Assembly (NCBI GenBank): GCA_013397115.1
Contig: VWZW01001167.1
Span: 2,214,903 to 2,278,902, forward strand
Source of the DNA: Edolisoma coerulescens
Lineage: Eukaryota; Chordata; Aves; Passeriformes; Campephagidae
Length of the DNA stretch: 64,000 nt
Reading direction: 5' to 3'
The translations under genes and the position numbers were made by a program. This document shows, piece after piece, positions 61,884-64,000 of this stretch; positions within the stretch are counted from its first letter, which is position 1; every line of letters begins with the position of its first letter. The notes beneath the pieces are model-generated. The model worked only from the letters and a program-made list of their open reading frames with translations, made no database searches and was not told the DNA's origin.

Positions 61884-62038
61884 CTTTCACAATTGAAAAC
61901 ATATTCTGAGTTGTTCTCGGCTTCCCTGACAATGACTTTATCACAGTACCAATGCTGGGAGTTGGTACTGGCCTCCCAGCGCAACAGCACCTTCTGCAGC
62001 CTCCCAGGAGATACAACTTCCCCTTCAAAAACACTGAC
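61884..62038 (-). CDS. PLAT domain A, second-half exon
   Basis: The exon is 155 nt, preceded by a CTCCAG acceptor and followed by an AAAG|GTAG donor; it starts in phase 0 and ends in phase 2. It encodes the second half of a PLAT domain: 'GRLQKVLLRW' matches the 'LG.L.KV.I' strand, 'HWYCDKVIV' is the conserved Trp strand, and 'YVFNCER' leads into the C..RWL motif completed by the next exon. The usual His-Asp turn is replaced by 'WEASTNSQ', so a calcium-type site is unlikely. In domain D the same stretch is split between two exons (79 and 82 nt), so an intron has been gained or lost. The exon is intact. Its first-half partner lies to the right, possibly at the window edge. Confidence 0.88.
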
Positions 62039-64000
62039 CTGGAGGACAGAGGAGACAGCACTCTGCAATTTGCCACCACTAAGGCAGTCCAAAAACTGAA
62101 GTCTATTATAAGCCTGATCAACTCCCACAATGTACCAAGATTTCAATTGGTTTTAATGACAGCTGGAATGTATTCAGAGAGTTTGGATCGAAAGAGTTAA
62201 ATGTCTTTTGATGATGTGTCAGTAAATAAGAAAGCGCAACCACAATCAGGATGCAGCAATAATCCCAAATAAATTAGGCTTTTACAGCCTAATCATGCAA
62301 AATGCTGCCCACAACCCCTCATTATTGTTTCAATACCTTGCCATTTACATTACTTTTCTCTAGATAAGAAAGAGTTACAGCTGTTATTTCCTTTGTTGAT
62401 ATGATTTTAAAACAGACCTTCTGATCATTTTCTTTTTGGTTTCACCTCCTCTACTTACATTTTATTCTACTGAAAGAAACTGAAACCTGAGATGCCATTT
62501 CCCCCTTGTTATTCATTTAGGTTTGTGCTTTTAGTTGGAAAAGATTGTTTTCATAGGAGCATGAAGCTGATCAGGTTCAGGTTGATAATTTTTGGCCACA
62601 GTAAAAAGCATACAGCTTTCTGTCTCTAAATGTAATGGTCCAGATCATTCTTCTCAGTAAAAAGAAAATGAAGGAAAGAAATACACTGGAAAATTCATAT
62701 CTGTAAAGTTCTCAGTCCTCAGCAAATGGCAGAATTGAGACTGCCTGTGCAAGATTACTTATCCCTTGTGTATAGATAATATATGATCACAAGCTAGTCT
62801 CCCTGAAAGATTCCTGCCTCAAAGTGTGCTCAGGAGGATGGCAGATTTTCAGTATCTCTTTTTATCTTCATTATCTTTATGACTCTATGCATTATTTACT
62901 GCAACTACCCAAAGAGCTCAGTGAAATAGAACTGATTTCCCCAGTGACTTCACCTTTGCACTTCTTCCACAGCACCCTGGTTTTCTGCAACTGCTTAATC
63001 TCTTTTTTGAAAGGCCATCTGCGTAATATTTCAATTTACCTACATAGTTAAAGCACAGAGTTTACTGCCAAAAGCTGCCAAAGATGCAAAGTGGTGTGGG
63101 TGCTCAACTGAGAAACAGAGGGGTTAATTTACTGGCATATTTAGCATTTCAAAGATCTTACTAGGTGCAGAGCAGAATTCTATTTGAACTCAGTTACGGC
63201 TATGGCTGTTCAGAAAAGTTAAACTGGTTGTGCAGCAATACACAAGCATGAAAAAAGTGGTCACTCAGGAAAGTTTTATTTTAAGCAATTTGCCCAATAT
63301 AATGCAGAATATCTGCGGCAGAGATGAAATCAAATTGTTCAAGTCAGCATTCCACTACCTCTGCCATACAATGATGTGTCCCAGTCCCTACTCTTCTGCT
63401 CCAAACAATCCACTGTCTTATTCACCCATTTCCATAACAAAGTGCCCTTTGAACCATTCCCCTTAGCCCCTGTATAAATAATATTCTGAATTTACTGTCA
63501 ATCTGGCTAGAATAATGCCCCCCAGAAAATTCTACTTAAATTCTGAATTTGACTTTGAATAGAACTTTGTCTCTCATACATTAGTAATAGAATAAAATAT
63601 ATATTTTAAAACAGTATAGATACATTTAAAGTTTCCCAGTGGGTTACGGTTACTATTAGCATTTTAGATACCGCTTTTTATTTTGTAATTAAGTTTTCCA
63701 CTAGCAGCTTGATACCACTGGTTATAGAAACAAGTGTTAATCCTCAACAGATCACAAAGGAAGAAACAGGCTCGATAGAAGGTCACAAGAAGTCTAGTGG
63801 CAGAGTTAACATTAAATTCAGTAGTTCCTGAAATTCAACCATACTGCAGAAAATCAGGATGATGTGTATTTTACTTATGGAAGAGGTAGGAGGTAATAAA
63901 TTGAAAGAAAAATTACTTGAAGTCTCTCTTGTATTCATCACAATACTTTACTATTATACATTAAAAGAAATACATAACAGACCTACCAAGATCTGAAATG
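62039..64000. other. Upstream intron, right edge
   Basis: AT-rich sequence with no recognised repeat. Only the doubtful exon end at 63987-64000 could belong to the gene. Confidence 0.55.
63987..64000 (-). other. Possible exon end running off the right edge
   Basis: Read on the minus strand, the last 14 bases of the window run into a donor-like GTAGGT at 63981-63986. Taken in the phase 0 needed by the next exon (61884-62038) they would encode FQIL. A PLAT first half ending in phase 0 is expected upstream of that exon, so this may be its 3' end. Only 14 nt are visible and an intronic match is equally possible. Confidence 0.25.

Larger units (their letters stand above)
2838..62038 (-). pseudogene. 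Multi-PLAT-domain gene (RP1-like or LOXHD1-like), partial and apparently decaying
   Basis: At least 20 minus-strand exons with consensus splice sites encode a tandem array of PLAT/LH2 domains, an eight-stranded beta-barrel that in known proteins binds membranes or protein partners. Established multi-PLAT vertebrate proteins are LOXHD1 (hair-cell stereocilia) and, by memory only, long RP1 forms (photoreceptor axoneme). Repeated hallmarks are a TGD-type turn, an 'LG.L.K' strand followed by a 'HD..G' turn, 'W-[FHY]-L' and 'C..RWL'. First-half exons start in phase 1 and end in phase 0; second halves start in phase 0 and the domain ends in phase 1, so units are symmetrical and could be duplicated in frame. 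Five lesions (two TGAs, one clear frameshift, two phase conflicts) argue that this region no longer makes a full-length product. The 5' part lies beyond 62 kb, and the 3' end lies left of 2.8 kb or is lost. PLAT assignment is firm; the gene name and the pseudogene status are inference. Confidence 0.85.

Noticed and set aside
2838..62038. LOXHD1 itself
   Set aside because: The architecture fits a multi-PLAT gene, but several domains lack the highly conserved LOXHD1 residues (RWL replaced by CCLTL or CWF, HD turns lost). A paralog or RP1-like gene fits better; a database search is needed to decide.

Overview
The window looks like AT-rich avian nuclear DNA. Several CR1 LINE fragments are recognisable (clearest at 56257-56825 and 29399-30340), there are two related retroviral LTRs, and the coding signal comes as short exons of 33-225 nt in long introns. 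The species cannot be told from the sequence. No bacterial-type gene, tRNA, rRNA or CRISPR array was seen.

The only gene I can support is on the minus strand and fills nearly the whole window, read from about 62 kb down to about 2.8 kb. It encodes a tandem array of PLAT/LH2 (lipoxygenase-homology) domains. I place 20 exons by reading splice sites, plus one doubtful decayed exon and a possible exon at the right edge. They cover parts of about eight PLAT domains: A (61884-62038 + 59519-59577), B (55010-55173 + 50301-50382 + decayed pieces), C (end of 49373-49448 + 45643-45867), D (34118-34272 + 33403-33481 + 30670-30751 + 28521-28576), E (21661-21830 + 15185-15404), F (13430-13592 + 11598-11811), G (10433-10569 + 8729-8939) and H (2838-2989, incomplete). 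Splice phases agree across almost every junction: each domain is bounded by phase-1 introns and cut near its middle by a phase-0 intron. Known vertebrate multi-PLAT proteins are LOXHD1 and, from memory and not checked here, long forms of RP1 (oxygen-regulated protein 1) in non-mammals. These domains are more divergent than LOXHD1 normally is, so an RP1-like or LOXHD1-paralogous gene is my best guess. No symbol is assigned.

The gene appears damaged. There are in-frame TGA codons at 2883-2885 and 11683-11685, a one-base deletion at about 45781-45788, a splice-phase mismatch at 13430, a frame conflict in 49373-49448, and one expected half-domain exon that I could not find at all. Other exons are clean and well spliced. 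The simplest reading is a fairly young unitary pseudogene, or a gene that has lost this PLAT region. Assembly indels could explain the frameshifts, but not as easily the two TGAs.

The rest is intron sequence with repeats: an LTR at about 6366-6926 (+), a 489-bp solo LTR at 27758-28246 (-) with a perfect 6-bp target-site duplication, CR1 pieces on both strands, a GC-richer repeat family at about 31240-31700 and 41740-42830, a microsatellite at 21474-21606, and an 818-base assembly gap at 39914-40731.
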